From assembly GCF_015354445.1 (NCBI RefSeq), contig NZ_JADKYT010000002.1, positions 124,001-188,000 of the forward strand: DNA of 64,000 bases, given 5' to 3'. Below, piece after piece: positions 9,064 to 17,706 of the stretch. Source of the stretch: Methylophilus sp. QUAN. Lineage in GTDB: Bacteria > Pseudomonadota > Gammaproteobacteria > Burkholderiales > Methylophilaceae. The stretch's first letter is position 1. Each line of letters opens with the position of its first letter. The translations under genes were made by a program, and so were the position numbers. The notes below the pieces were generated by a model, which ran no database searches, was not told the origin of the DNA, and saw only the letters and a program-made list of their open reading frames with translations.

Positions 9064-9996
9064 CTAGGGGCCAAGATGGATCGCGCTGAATATTTCCATG
9101 ATTGCGGGACCCGCCAGAATAAAAAGCAAGGTTGGCAGCATAAAGAAAGCCACAGGGAACAGTAACTTGACTGGAATCTTTGCCGCTCTCTCTTCTGCGC
9201 GTTGCTTTCTTTTCAAACGCAACTCTTCGGAGCTGACCTTGAGTGACTCACTGACACTGGTGCCATAGCGCTCGGCCTGAATAATCATAGAGGCAAAACT
9301 ATTGATATCCTCAATGCCGACACGCAGGACAAAATGCCTGAGTGCACGCTCACGGCTTTTTCCTGAGCGCACTTCAATCAGAATCAGTTCCATTTCATCG
9401 TGCAGGATTTTTGACTTGATTTTGATTTCATGTGACACGCGTGTAAGTGCCTGGTCAAAACTGAGGCCAGCATCCATGCAGATCACCAGCAAATCCAGCG
9501 CATCTGGAAACGCGCCAAGAATCTCTTCCTTGCGCTGGCTGATGACAAAATCCAGGTATATTTTTGGTAGCACCAGACCCATGGCGGCCCCTGAGAACAA
9601 AATGACGGCCAGGCTGAGCGAGTTGTCACGTGAAAACTGCTCTTTTAACAGCAGGTAAAACAAGAGCGGAATGGCAAAGGTCAGCAGCGTCTTAATGCCG
9701 AAGAATAAACTGGGTGCATATTCGCCGCGCCAGCCAGCTTGCAGAAACTGCACTTTAAGGGGTGAGGTTTCCCAACCATCTTTGGGTAAGGTGAGTTTGG
9801 CAAACGGCTCGACCAGCTTGACGACTTTAAAGGCGAATTCGTCATCCGCATCTGATTTAAGTTGCGTGCTGTGTTGTGTGGTTTGCAGCGATTTTAGCCT
9901 TCGCGCATATTTGTCATGCGAGAACAACGAAAACATAAACATTGCCAGGGCAAAGACGGCAACGAAGACACAGATGTAAACAATGATTTCGTTCAT
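9064..9996 (-). CDS. tadC: Tad pilus inner-membrane platform protein TadC
   Basis: 310 residues from the ATG at 9996 (MNEIIVYICV); a longer in-frame start would overlap tadB. One N-terminal membrane helix, then a T2SSF domain with the typical 'GAFPDALDLLVICMDAGLSFDQALTRVSHEI' and further C-terminal helices ending 'FPVAFFMLPTLLFILAGPAIMEIF'. Paired with TadB it forms the inner-membrane platform on which the TadA ATPase acts. Starts 13 bases after tadB ends. Confidence 0.9.
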   Translation of the reverse strand: MNEIIVYICVFVAVFALAMFMFSLFSHDKYARRLKSLQTTQHSTQLKSDADDEFAFKVVKLVEPFAKLTLPKDGWETSPLKVQFLQAGWRGEYAPSLFFGIKTLLTFAIPLLFYLLLKEQFSRDNSLSLAVILFSGAAMGLVLPKIYLDFVISQRKEEILGAFPDALDLLVICMDAGLSFDQALTRVSHEIKIKSKILHDEMELILIEVRSGKSRERALRHFVLRVGIEDINSFASMIIQAERYGTSVSESLKVSSEELRLKRKQRAEERAAKIPVKLLFPVAFFMLPTLLFILAGPAIMEIFSAIHLGP

Positions 9997-10009
9997 GATA
10001 GACCGCCAA

Positions 10010-10990
10010 TCACACTTTGATTTGAATAATCTTGCGCATACATAAACCTGCAAATATCATCAAGACAAAACCGATTTTCAATAATGTCAGCCCCACTTCT
10101 GTGCCGAATAGCAGCTTGGCATAATAAGGCGTAATAGCACTCATTAACGGCACAATCATCACCGGCATCAGCCACATGACCCAGGCCGAGGTCCTGCCTT
10201 CGGCACTCAGTGTGCTGATGTCGCGCATTAACTGAAAACGGTCACGAATAATCTTGCTCATGGACGTCAGCACATGGGCAAGGTTGCCGCCTGATTCGCG
10301 CTGAATCAGGATAGCAATCACAAAAAACTTCAAGTCGGTAATCGGCACGCGCCGACTAAGATTTAACATGGCCTCGCCCAGCGGTACGCCAAGATTGGTC
10401 TCCTCAAGGGAGATACGGAATTCCCCGGCCAGTGGTTCGGCGAATTCATCGCTGACAATCTTGAAAGCGCTCTGGAACGAGTGGCCCGCTTTCAGCGAGC
10501 GCGCCATGGAGTCGATGGCATCCGGTAGCTGTTGCTCTACCAGTTTCAGGCGTTTGCTGCGCTCGAGATAGATGTGCATTAATGGTAGCAGGCTGGCGCA
10601 GGCACCAAATAGCATGCACCATATCCAGTCAAAACCAGACACCAGGCCGATGACAAACCCTGAGACAAAGAACAGGAAAATATAGCGGGTAAATTGCTCG
10701 ACAGACCATAACTTGCCAGATTGCAGTAACAGGATATCCAACTCCCTGATATCAAAGAACCACCCTATAATTTTTATTAACTGGCTTTGGCTGTCTTGAA
10801 TGCGGCTACGCAGGATGCTGATTTCATTGCGGTAAACATTGTCGCTGGCAACGCCCTTGAGGCGGCTGGCAAGTTTTCTGGCCTCTGCGCTATGCTTTTC
10901 TTTCCATACCAGCAGGATCGCTTCAAAAAACAGAAAACAGGCGAAAAAGCCGAGTACCGCAAATAACATGAGTTGTGTATTGATCTTCAT
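10010..10990 (-). CDS. tadB: Tad pilus inner-membrane platform protein TadB
   Basis: 326 residues with an N-terminal helix, a cytoplasmic region, helix pair near residues 105-140, and the T2SSF core 'QQLPDAIDSMARSLKAGHSFQSAFKIVSDEF' followed by 'GNLAHVLTSMSKIIRDRFQLMRDISTLSAEGR' and two C-terminal helices. This is the diagnostic TadB layout. It follows tadA by three bases and precedes tadC, as in most tad loci. Confidence 0.92.
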   Translation of the reverse strand: MKINTQLMLFAVLGFFACFLFFEAILLVWKEKHSAEARKLASRLKGVASDNVYRNEISILRSRIQDSQSQLIKIIGWFFDIRELDILLLQSGKLWSVEQFTRYIFLFFVSGFVIGLVSGFDWIWCMLFGACASLLPLMHIYLERSKRLKLVEQQLPDAIDSMARSLKAGHSFQSAFKIVSDEFAEPLAGEFRISLEETNLGVPLGEAMLNLSRRVPITDLKFFVIAILIQRESGGNLAHVLTSMSKIIRDRFQLMRDISTLSAEGRTSAWVMWLMPVMIVPLMSAITPYYAKLLFGTEVGLTLLKIGFVLMIFAGLCMRKIIQIKV

Positions 10991-10993
10991 AAG

Positions 10994-12352
10994 CTACACC
11001 TCGTACCTGACTGTCGGGTCAAAATCGGACTCCAGCAGTGCAGCCCCATAGGATTTAAGCCGTTGCATAAACGTCGGGATGACGCCAGTCGCATAAAAGT
11101 AGCCCCTGACTTTACCCTGTTCATCGACACCGGTTTGCTTGAAACCATAAATCTCCTGCATGGCAATGGTTTCACCTTCCATGCCGGTGATTTCCTGAAT
11201 ACTGACGATTTTGCGTGTGCCGTCCACCAGGCGGGAGACCTGGATAATCACATTGATGGCGGCGGCGATTTGTTGCCGGGTTGCCAGTAAGGTTAAATTG
11301 GCGCCTGCCATGCCTACCATGTTTTCCATCCTGGCCAGGGCATCGCGCGGGCTGTTGGCATGGATGGTGGCAAACGAGCCTTCATGGCCGGTGTTCATTG
11401 CCTGCAACATATCCAGTGCTTCGGCACCACGCACTTCGCCCAAAATGATCCGGTCTGGACGCATGCGCAAGGCATTGCGCACCAGCGCGGTTTGCGTCAC
11501 TTCGCCCTTGTTCTCAATATTGGGTGGCCGGGTTTCCAGCCGCACCACGTGCGGTTGTTGCATGCGTAATTCGGCCGCGTCCTCAATGGTGACGATGCGT
11601 TCGTCTTTGGGGATAAAACCAGACACCAGGTTGAGCATGGTGGTTTTGCCGCTACCAGTGCCGCCTGAGATGACGGCATTCATTTTGGATTTTGAGAAGG
11701 CGCTGATTAAGTTCGCCATTTGCGGCGTCATGGTTTTGAGTTTGATCAGGTCGTCAGTGAGCAACGGGCTCACCGAAAAACGGCGAATCGACATCACCGG
11801 GCCATCCAGCGCCAGCGGCGGGATGATCGCGTTGACCCGTGAGCCGTCGGCCAGGCGGGCATCCACCATCGGGCTGGATTCGTCGACCCGCCTGCCGACC
11901 TGGCTGACAATGCGTTCAATGATATTGAGCAAGTGCTGGTTATCCTGGAATTCCACCTGCGTTAATTCCAGCATGCCTTTGCGTTCTATATAGACCTGGT
12001 TGTAGCCGTTGACCAGGATATCGGAGATGGCTGGGTCGTTCAGCAGCGGTTCCAGCGGTCCCAGGCCAAACATTTCATATTGAATATCCCTGGCCAGTGA
12101 ACCTCTTTCAGCCGTGTTGAGGGCAATGCTTTGTTCGTCAACAATGACACTGACCAGCTCGTTGATCTGTTTTTTAATTTGCTCATCCGACAAGGTCGCC
12201 AGTTTCTCGAGGTTAATGCGATCGAGAATCTGGGTATGTACCTGCCTTTTCAGCGCGGAGTAGCCGCCACTATCTTGGCCATTTTCGGCCATATGATGAT
12301 GGTGTGCATTAAAGCTGCTATTGGCGGATTGCAATTTTTCACGAAGAGACAT
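10994..12352 (-). CDS. tadA: Tad pilus ATPase TadA/CpaF
   Basis: 452 residues. Secretion ATPase with Walker A GGTGSGKTT (about residues 233-241), a long VirB11-type N-terminal domain ('MFGLGPLEPLLNDPAISDILVNGYNQVYIERKG'), Asp box and Walker B region 'DRIILGEVRGAEALDMLQAMNTGHEGSFATIHANS'. Energises pilus extension and retraction at the inner membrane. The ATG at 12352 has GGAGG seven bases upstream, just after the tadZ stop. Confidence 0.95.
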   Translation of the reverse strand: MSLREKLQSANSSFNAHHHHMAENGQDSGGYSALKRQVHTQILDRINLEKLATLSDEQIKKQINELVSVIVDEQSIALNTAERGSLARDIQYEMFGLGPLEPLLNDPAISDILVNGYNQVYIERKGMLELTQVEFQDNQHLLNIIERIVSQVGRRVDESSPMVDARLADGSRVNAIIPPLALDGPVMSIRRFSVSPLLTDDLIKLKTMTPQMANLISAFSKSKMNAVISGGTGSGKTTMLNLVSGFIPKDERIVTIEDAAELRMQQPHVVRLETRPPNIENKGEVTQTALVRNALRMRPDRIILGEVRGAEALDMLQAMNTGHEGSFATIHANSPRDALARMENMVGMAGANLTLLATRQQIAAAINVIIQVSRLVDGTRKIVSIQEITGMEGETIAMQEIYGFKQTGVDEQGKVRGYFYATGVIPTFMQRLKSYGAALLESDFDPTVRYEV

Positions 12353-12366
12353 GATGCAGCCTCCGG

Positions 12367-13521
12367 CTATTTAAAAAGGTTAGAGAAAAATCCGGCAGAG
12401 GCCACTTTTTCACCAGTGAATTTTTCAGCCAGTTGTTTAAGTTTTTTTGCCATGTCTGATTTCGGATTCAGTTTGTAAACGGCTTCGCCCTGATTGATGG
12501 CGTGGTTCACCAGGGCATACTCGTTGGGTAGTGTGTCGCTGACTTTCAAGCCCAGTGCTTGCTCAAAGTCTGAAATTTTTAACTTGTCATTCTTGTCGTA
12601 GCGATTGACCAGGAAATAGATTTTTTCCTTGGCGTAGCCCAGCGAACTGAAAATCCGGTACAGGTAATTGGCATCGCGGATATAGGGCAGCACTAACTGC
12701 ACCACGGGCAGTATCTGATGGCTCAGGTCCATCGCCTTGACCGTCAATGCATCAATATGGCGGCCCAAATCCAGGATGATCAGGTCGTAATAATTACCCG
12801 CTACCTCGATGATTTTTTCCAGGTGTTCAGGTTTGACGTCCGAGGCATGCGCAGGATTATCCGAGGCTGCCAGCACTTTCAGGCGTGGCGTGATTTCAAT
12901 CAGCGAGGAATCCAGAAACGCATAATCCAGGCGGTGAATCTGCTGGCAAAGCTCGGCCAGTGAAGCCCCGGCTTTTTCATCTGACAAATACATGCAAGCA
13001 TCGCCAAAATAGGGATTGGCATCAATCAGCAAAATGCGCTTGTGGGTATATTCGGCCATGACATAAGCCAGATTGGTGGCCACAAAAGTTGCGCCGGCAC
13101 CGCCTTTGCAGGAGATCACGCTGATGACCTTAGTCGAGACGCCACGCGTTGCGCGTGACCTGGCCATATAACGTTCCAGTGCCGCAATCAGGCTTTGCTC
13201 TGACAATGGCAGCGCCAACACTTCAGAAAAACCGGCCCGAATCCCTTTGAGCAGCATTTCAGAAGTGACCTCCTCAGATAACAGCATGAACGTCATCTGG
13301 CTGTATTGTGTTTTGTAGCGCTCAATCAGGTCAAACTCGGCAACATCCGAGCGGCTGACATCAATCATCAGCACATCTGGCCGTTCGGCGGCAATTTTCT
13401 GGTTGGCGCTCACCAGGTTGGTTTGGTAGGCAACACATTCAAAGCCCCGCTGGTAGAGCGTCTGGAAGCCTGACAGGCTTTGAATGACTTGGTTGTTTTC
13501 ACTTATTATTAGTATTTTCAT
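12367..13521 (-). CDS. tadZ: Tad pilus assembly/localisation ATPase TadZ/CpaE
   Basis: 384 residues. N-terminal receiver-like domain (about 1-125; 'VLMIDVSRSDVAEFDLIERYK') followed by a MinD/ParA-type ATPase with a deviant P-loop in 'VISCKGGAGATFVATNLAYVM' (about 138-158). TadZ localises the pilus machine at the pole in characterised systems. The ATG at 13521 has AGGTG seven bases upstream; an in-frame GTG at 13527 is less likely. The P-loop reads KGGAGAT, lacking the final GKS/T lysine position of a strict Walker A but keeping the signature first lysine, as seen in several CpaE proteins. Confidence 0.9.
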   Translation of the reverse strand: MKILIISENNQVIQSLSGFQTLYQRGFECVAYQTNLVSANQKIAAERPDVLMIDVSRSDVAEFDLIERYKTQYSQMTFMLLSEEVTSEMLLKGIRAGFSEVLALPLSEQSLIAALERYMARSRATRGVSTKVISVISCKGGAGATFVATNLAYVMAEYTHKRILLIDANPYFGDACMYLSDEKAGASLAELCQQIHRLDYAFLDSSLIEITPRLKVLAASDNPAHASDVKPEHLEKIIEVAGNYYDLIILDLGRHIDALTVKAMDLSHQILPVVQLVLPYIRDANYLYRIFSSLGYAKEKIYFLVNRYDKNDKLKISDFEQALGLKVSDTLPNEYALVNHAINQGEAVYKLNPKSDMAKKLKQLAEKFTGEKVASAGFFSNLFK

Positions 13522-13529
13522 ATCCACAC

Positions 13530-13943
13530 CTAACTACACTTAGCGTTATATTGACTATCCAGGCTTTCTCTGGGGAGCGTGGTGGTAAAACTGGGCATGG
13601 TCACATTAAAACCAAACACTGCCGAGGTATAAACGGCCTGGCTCAATGCCACCGTGATGGTTTGGCAATCCGCCACCGTGCATCCGCCCGGCAAATAAGT
13701 CACCACCACATTGCTGCTCGTGACAAAGGGCAGGCGGCTGGTGACCTGTGTTTTGATGGCATTGCTATTCTGGGTACAAACCGTGCCTAAACGGGCTGCC
13801 GCGCGCGTAGCCTGTGAGGCTGCATCGTAGTAGTGCAACACTTTGCCTAGCTCGACAATCGAAAACAGCAGCAGAAACAGAAATCCCGAGACCAGTACAA
13901 ACTCGATGGCATAGACCCCTTGTTGTGATTTGCGTGTGTTCAT
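13530..13943 (-). CDS. tadE: TadE-like pseudopilin
   Basis: 137 residues with the TadE pattern: short basic start, G-V-Y-A-I-E-F-V at the predicted prepilin cleavage region (about residues 10-16), then a hydrophobic helix 'VSGFLFLLLFSIVELGKVLHYYDAASQATRAAARLG'. Contains five cysteines after the helix, which may form disulfides in the periplasm. Its ATG overlaps the stop of the preceding pseudopilin gene by four bases (translational coupling). Processed by the prepilin peptidase at 18601-19137 by analogy. Confidence 0.85.
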   Translation of the reverse strand: MNTRKSQQGVYAIEFVLVSGFLFLLLFSIVELGKVLHYYDAASQATRAAARLGTVCTQNSNAIKTQVTSRLPFVTSSNVVVTYLPGGCTVADCQTITVALSQAVYTSAVFGFNVTMPSFTTTLPRESLDSQYNAKCS

Positions 13944-14431
13944 GTCAGTTGATTACAGCTCGTGCTGATTGTATCCAGTTGTGGTTGATAAAACGTGCTG
14001 GATATATTGCCCAGCGCCAGTGAGCCTGAAAACAGCTTGGTGATATAAGATAGGCTCATGCTATTGATGCCGACTTTGACCATGGTCACGCTGCCGACCA
14101 TCACATACTGAATCTGTACCTTGCTGGTGGATAGACCAGAGACAGAGGCGGTCGAACAGCTGCTGAGCGAGCCACAAACAGCCAGGTTTTTGCTTTCAGT
14201 CACTGCTGTTTTGTAAGCCAGGACCTCCGGATCTGTGGTGGAGGCACAATTCATCGGCCGCGTATGTCCGGCCAGGTACTTGCTGGCATCGCGTACATTT
14301 TTGACCAGCTCGTTATACTGAAACATGGTCTTGGCCAGGTCGACGCCTGCCAGCATGACAATGATCAGAAAAGGCAGCACCACCGCCAACTCGATGGCGG
14401 CGATCCCGGAATGTGTTGTGCGTTTGTTCAT
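13940..14431 (-). CDS. tadF: TadE/TadF-like pseudopilin
   Basis: 163 residues with a TadE-type N-terminus: 'SGIAAIELAVVLPFLIIVMLAGVDLAKTMFQYNELVKNVRDASKYLAG'. The A-x-E motif after a Gly at about residue 9 is the expected prepilin peptidase site. Several cysteines in the periplasmic part. Lies between the Tad-domain protein and tadE and overlaps tadE by four bases. Whether it is the true TadF or a second TadE cannot be settled from sequence alone. Confidence 0.78.
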   Translation of the reverse strand: MNKRTTHSGIAAIELAVVLPFLIIVMLAGVDLAKTMFQYNELVKNVRDASKYLAGHTRPMNCASTTDPEVLAYKTAVTESKNLAVCGSLSSCSTASVSGLSTSKVQIQYVMVGSVTMVKVGINSMSLSYITKLFSGSLALGNISSTFYQPQLDTISTSCNQLT

Positions 14432-14452
14432 GATGATTTCACCATTCCGCCA

Positions 14453-15646
14453 TCACTCGACCAAGGCCGCCACCTTGGGCCCCAGCACTGAGCCGCCACC
14501 CACCAGGCCGCCTGCCTTGCTGCAAGGCGTGACGGAGGTAGATGCATTGCCCAGATATTCAATATACATATTAAAGTTGACGCTGCTGGTGGTCGGCATC
14601 GGATGCAGCAAAAACACGCAAACAAATGATTTGAGCTTCATTGTTGTGCAATCCACCACCGGTGCAATGGCTACCCGCCGGTTAGTGCCATATGCTTTGA
14701 GGTCTGTGCTAGTCATATAACCGTATGCATTGCTGATAGTGATGCCCGAAATATCGCTATAAGCGGTATTGTTAGGCACAGCGTTGGGCACAAAGTCGGC
14801 CACATAGCGATTGGTCTGGGCTGGGTTGTAGTAGCCTTTGCCGCTCACGTCTGGAAAGTAGCCTGAGGAGGCTTCGTTTTTCTTTTTGATACCAAAGCGG
14901 GTATTAAAGTCATCACGCAATGAGGCTTTGTAGCCAGGAGTGCCTATATATTGATTTGTCGATGCCTTCACCGAGCAATCGGTAGACTGTTTGCCACTCA
15001 ATATATCTGCCAGCTCATTGGCACCGCCACCGCCACTGGTAAAGTCTACCCAGCGGAAATGGCCGGAGAGTGTAGTGTCTTTGTTGCCGTTGTTTGGTGA
15101 CGCGATGCCAGACAGCCAGTCGCCCGGATTTTTTCCGGCGACATCTGGCTGGCAAATGCCAATCGGAATGGCACAGGCCGTTTGTGAGGGCAGGGTGGTG
15201 GCGGTGGCAACCGCAGTCAGTGCCTGGGTGGCATTCACACTACCGCCTATGCGGTTCAATAGCGGCGTAATCCAGTTGCTGATGCCACTACGGCTAATGC
15301 TGCAACGTACGTATTTACCATTAACGCCATTGGATGACGTTGGAAAAGTAATCGTCACTTCGCCAGAGGCAATCGCATTTTTCTGGAAATAGGCACGGTT
15401 ATTTTGCGCCACGGTCAGCCCGGCACCGGAGGCCCTGGTTTGTTCATTGGTCAGGCCATCAAATTGTGCCGCCCCAGCCAGCGCACAGGCATCTGCTGCA
15501 TTTTGCAGCTCGGATTTAGTCACATACAGTTTGCCTAAATCCGCGCCCAGGCCGCCCATCACCAGCAATAATGGCAAAAACAGCAATACCATCAGCGCAA
15601 TCGAACCTGACTGCTTAGCTTGTTTGCAATGTCTGGTCATTAACAT
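14453..15646 (-). CDS. Tad-domain pilus assembly protein (TadG-like)
   Basis: 397 residues from the ATG at 15646, chosen because GGAG lies six bases upstream; a much longer open frame upstream reads against the small lipoprotein gene and is not credible. The N-terminus has the putative Flp-pilus-assembly TadE/G-like helix 'SGSIALMVLLFLPLLLVMGGLGADLGKLYVTKSELQNAADACALAGA' (about residues 15-60). The rest is a large extracytoplasmic domain with several Cys and Gly/Asn-rich segments. TadG-family proteins are minor components of the envelope-spanning machine. Followed after 22 bases by the pseudopilin gene. Confidence 0.8.
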   Translation of the reverse strand: MLMTRHCKQAKQSGSIALMVLLFLPLLLVMGGLGADLGKLYVTKSELQNAADACALAGAAQFDGLTNEQTRASGAGLTVAQNNRAYFQKNAIASGEVTITFPTSSNGVNGKYVRCSISRSGISNWITPLLNRIGGSVNATQALTAVATATTLPSQTACAIPIGICQPDVAGKNPGDWLSGIASPNNGNKDTTLSGHFRWVDFTSGGGGANELADILSGKQSTDCSVKASTNQYIGTPGYKASLRDDFNTRFGIKKKNEASSGYFPDVSGKGYYNPAQTNRYVADFVPNAVPNNTAYSDISGITISNAYGYMTSTDLKAYGTNRRVAIAPVVDCTTMKLKSFVCVFLLHPMPTTSSVNFNMYIEYLGNASTSVTPCSKAGGLVGGGSVLGPKVAALVE

Positions 15647-15689
15647 ATCAATCTCCATAGGCAGAAACTGATGCGGATACGCTCCCTGT

Positions 15690-15989
15690 CTACTGGTTGC
15701 CTGTGCCGTTATTCGAACTGGTGCCGCCCACCCCAAAATTAAATACACTGGGTTGAGGGACAGGTTTGGAGAACGACTTCTGGTAACTATTAATCGAGTC
15801 ACGCGCAGCGCGGCCATCCAGCCCATTGACCGGGTCAGGGTTATTGGCGGCAGCCGGGTGTATGATCTGCGCCTGCAGGGTATTGCGGACGCTTTCACCA
15901 AACTCGCGTTCATATCGTGGCATGGTGCTTTGACATGCTGACACACCGACGGCCACTCCCAACAACACATATAGATTTAGCGGTTTCAT
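15690..15989 (-). CDS. Small lipoprotein of the Tad locus, unknown function
   Basis: 99 residues. The N-terminus 'LYVLLGVAVGVSACQ' is a lipoprotein signal with Cys at about 19. The mature part is hydrophilic with 'YEREFGESVRNTLQAQIIHP' near the start, a segment that also occurs in small Tad-locus proteins annotated as pilus assembly lipoproteins (family recalled, not verified), and a Ser/Asn/Gly tail. It lies directly after the secretin gene, where a CpaD-like lipoprotein that pilots the secretin is found in other tad loci. A role as secretin partner is inferred only from this place. Confidence 0.7.
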   Translation of the reverse strand: MKPLNLYVLLGVAVGVSACQSTMPRYEREFGESVRNTLQAQIIHPAAANNPDPVNGLDGRAARDSINSYQKSFSKPVPQPSVFNFGVGGTSSNNGTGNQ

Positions 15990-15998
15990 TTTGGCATC

Positions 15999-17639
15999 CT
16001 ATTTAAGATCGTATCCAGTCGCATTGTCTGCGCTTGGTTCATCAGTTTTTTTTGCGGGTTGTTTTTCGTCAGCATTGGTCTTGGCTGGCGTATCTCCGTC
16101 CGGTTTACCTTCCAGTTTGCCGCCCAGGAAAAACTCTTTGCGGTTAGGGTCTGTATGGCGGCCGGTAGGCAGGTCAATGTCTGCCGGGTTCACTGGTTTC
16201 ACCAGGTGCGGTGTGACCACAAATACCAGTTCGGTTTTATCGTTCTGAAAGTCAGAGCTTCTGAATAATGCACCGATGATCGGAATCTCTCCCAGAATCG
16301 GGAAAGCCTTGATATTGGCTGTGGTATTGTTTTTGATTAAGCCACCAATGGCGAAGCTTTGTCCGTCAAACAGTTGTACGGTGGTCGAGGCTTTTCTGGT
16401 GGTGAAGGCCGGTAAAATGGCGGTGCCACTAAATCCGGTAGCGGTCACGCCTATGCCTTCACGATTGAGCTCTGAGACCTCTGGTGCCACGCGTAGATTG
16501 ATGCGTCCACCCGCCAGTACAGTAGGAGTGAATTTCACGCCTACACCAAACTCTTTTTCTTCCAGCGTGATGGTGTTGCCCGCGCCGGCATTTTGCGCCA
16601 CAGGGATGAAAATACGCCCGCCGGCCAGAAAACTGCCTTCCTGGCCGCTAATGGCCATGATGGTTGGCTCAGCCAGCACCTTGATTAAGCCATCGCGTTT
16701 TTCGGCATCCAAAGTGAAGTTTTTATTGGCTGACTTGAAGCCACCAATGGAGCCGCCGGTGGCACTGCCCGATGTCGACAGGAAGTTACCTAACAAGGTG
16801 TAAGTCCAACTGCCTGAGGTTTTACTCAGGGCAATACTAGCGCCTAGTTTATCCAGCAGCGTTTTCGACACTTCGGCTACTTTCACCTCCAGCATCACCT
16901 GTTGCTGGGCTGAGACGGTGAGCATGTTTACAATGCGTGGATTCACAAACTCTTGTAGTAGCGGATTATTCAGCTGCTGCTGTGATTGTTGCTGTTGTTG
17001 CATCTGCATCTGCATTTGCATCTGGGTGTTGTCGCCACTGGCGAATACCGGCATGGTTCTTCTTCTGACAAAGGTCTGTGCAATATCAATCACCCGGTTG
17101 GCCGTCAATGCATCCTCCACCGAGCCCCAGACGATGAGCGAATCTGCGGCGGCAGTGACCTTGATGTTTTTTTCCTCAGGCAGCAATTCTGATAATGTTT
17201 GCAGCAACCCTTCTGCATCCATATTGACGACCACATCGACAAAGGTGCATTTGCCACTCTTGCCTTTGATGATCATATTGGTCGTGCCTATATTCACCCC
17301 AAGCAGATAGAGGGTTTTTAATGAGACCAGCTTGGTTTGCAAAATGCCAGGGTCGCCCACACTGCGTGTCGCCAGCGGCTCCGGCAGGCTCATTAAGGTA
17401 GACTTGCCCAGCGGCAGGTGCATGGTGGTGGGGTGGGCAATTTCGCCGTCACAGTTGGCATCGCCATTGCCAATGTAATCGTTGGTTTCAATGACTGCCG
17501 CTTTGGTTTTCTCGGCCGAAATCAACAAGGAAGGCAACGTGGCAGTGATGAGCGCCGCGGCCAGTAGAGACAACTTCAACGCATATTTTGACTTGTGATC
17601 AAATGCGATATGCGTTCTCTTCAATGAGAAGAAATCCAT
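15999..17639 (-). CDS. rcpA: Tad pilus outer-membrane secretin RcpA/CpaC
   Basis: 546 residues from the ATG at 17639, which has GAGGGGG about eight bases upstream. N-terminal signal segment, a pilus/secretin N domain ('MSLPEPLATRSVGDPGILQTKLVSLKTLYLLGVNIGTTNMIIKG'), then the secretin core 'VMLEVKVAEVSKTLLDKLG' and 'LAEPTIMAISGQEGSFLAGGRIFIPV', ending 'ELVFVVTPHLVKPV' and a hydrophilic, Lys/Asp-rich tail. Forms the outer-membrane ring for the Flp pilus. Odd feature: a Gln/Met run around residues 205-220 between the N domain and the core, encoded by a hexamer repeat (see the repeat entry). Confidence 0.92.
   Translation of the reverse strand: MDFFSLKRTHIAFDHKSKYALKLSLLAAALITATLPSLLISAEKTKAAVIETNDYIGNGDANCDGEIAHPTTMHLPLGKSTLMSLPEPLATRSVGDPGILQTKLVSLKTLYLLGVNIGTTNMIIKGKSGKCTFVDVVVNMDAEGLLQTLSELLPEEKNIKVTAAADSLIVWGSVEDALTANRVIDIAQTFVRRRTMPVFASGDNTQMQMQMQMQQQQQSQQQLNNPLLQEFVNPRIVNMLTVSAQQQVMLEVKVAEVSKTLLDKLGASIALSKTSGSWTYTLLGNFLSTSGSATGGSIGGFKSANKNFTLDAEKRDGLIKVLAEPTIMAISGQEGSFLAGGRIFIPVAQNAGAGNTITLEEKEFGVGVKFTPTVLAGGRINLRVAPEVSELNREGIGVTATGFSGTAILPAFTTRKASTTVQLFDGQSFAIGGLIKNNTTANIKAFPILGEIPIIGALFRSSDFQNDKTELVFVVTPHLVKPVNPADIDLPTGRHTDPNRKEFFLGGKLEGKPDGDTPAKTNADEKQPAKKTDEPSADNATGYDLK
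17001..17024. repeat. Hexanucleotide tandem repeat inside the secretin gene
   Basis: Four direct copies of CATCTG (third copy CATTTG) on the plus strand, read as CAGATG on the coding strand and giving alternating Gln-Met. It continues into a CAA/CAG run encoding Gln. Unit length six keeps the frame, so copy-number change would alter linker length without breaking the gene. Confidence 0.8.
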
Positions 17640-17706
17640 GATCGACCCCCTCTGAAAACCTAAGGTTTTCAATATTGTTTGAGTTATTGTTCACTTACTT
17701 TTTGAG

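Noticed and set aside
11211-11993. 260-residue plus-strand open frame
   Set aside because: Antisense to tadA/cpaF; mirrored codon structure only.
15647-15970. Upstream extension of the Tad-domain protein
   Set aside because: The extra 108 residues overlap the small lipoprotein gene in another frame and lack a signal or domain; GGAG before ATG 15646 fixes the start.
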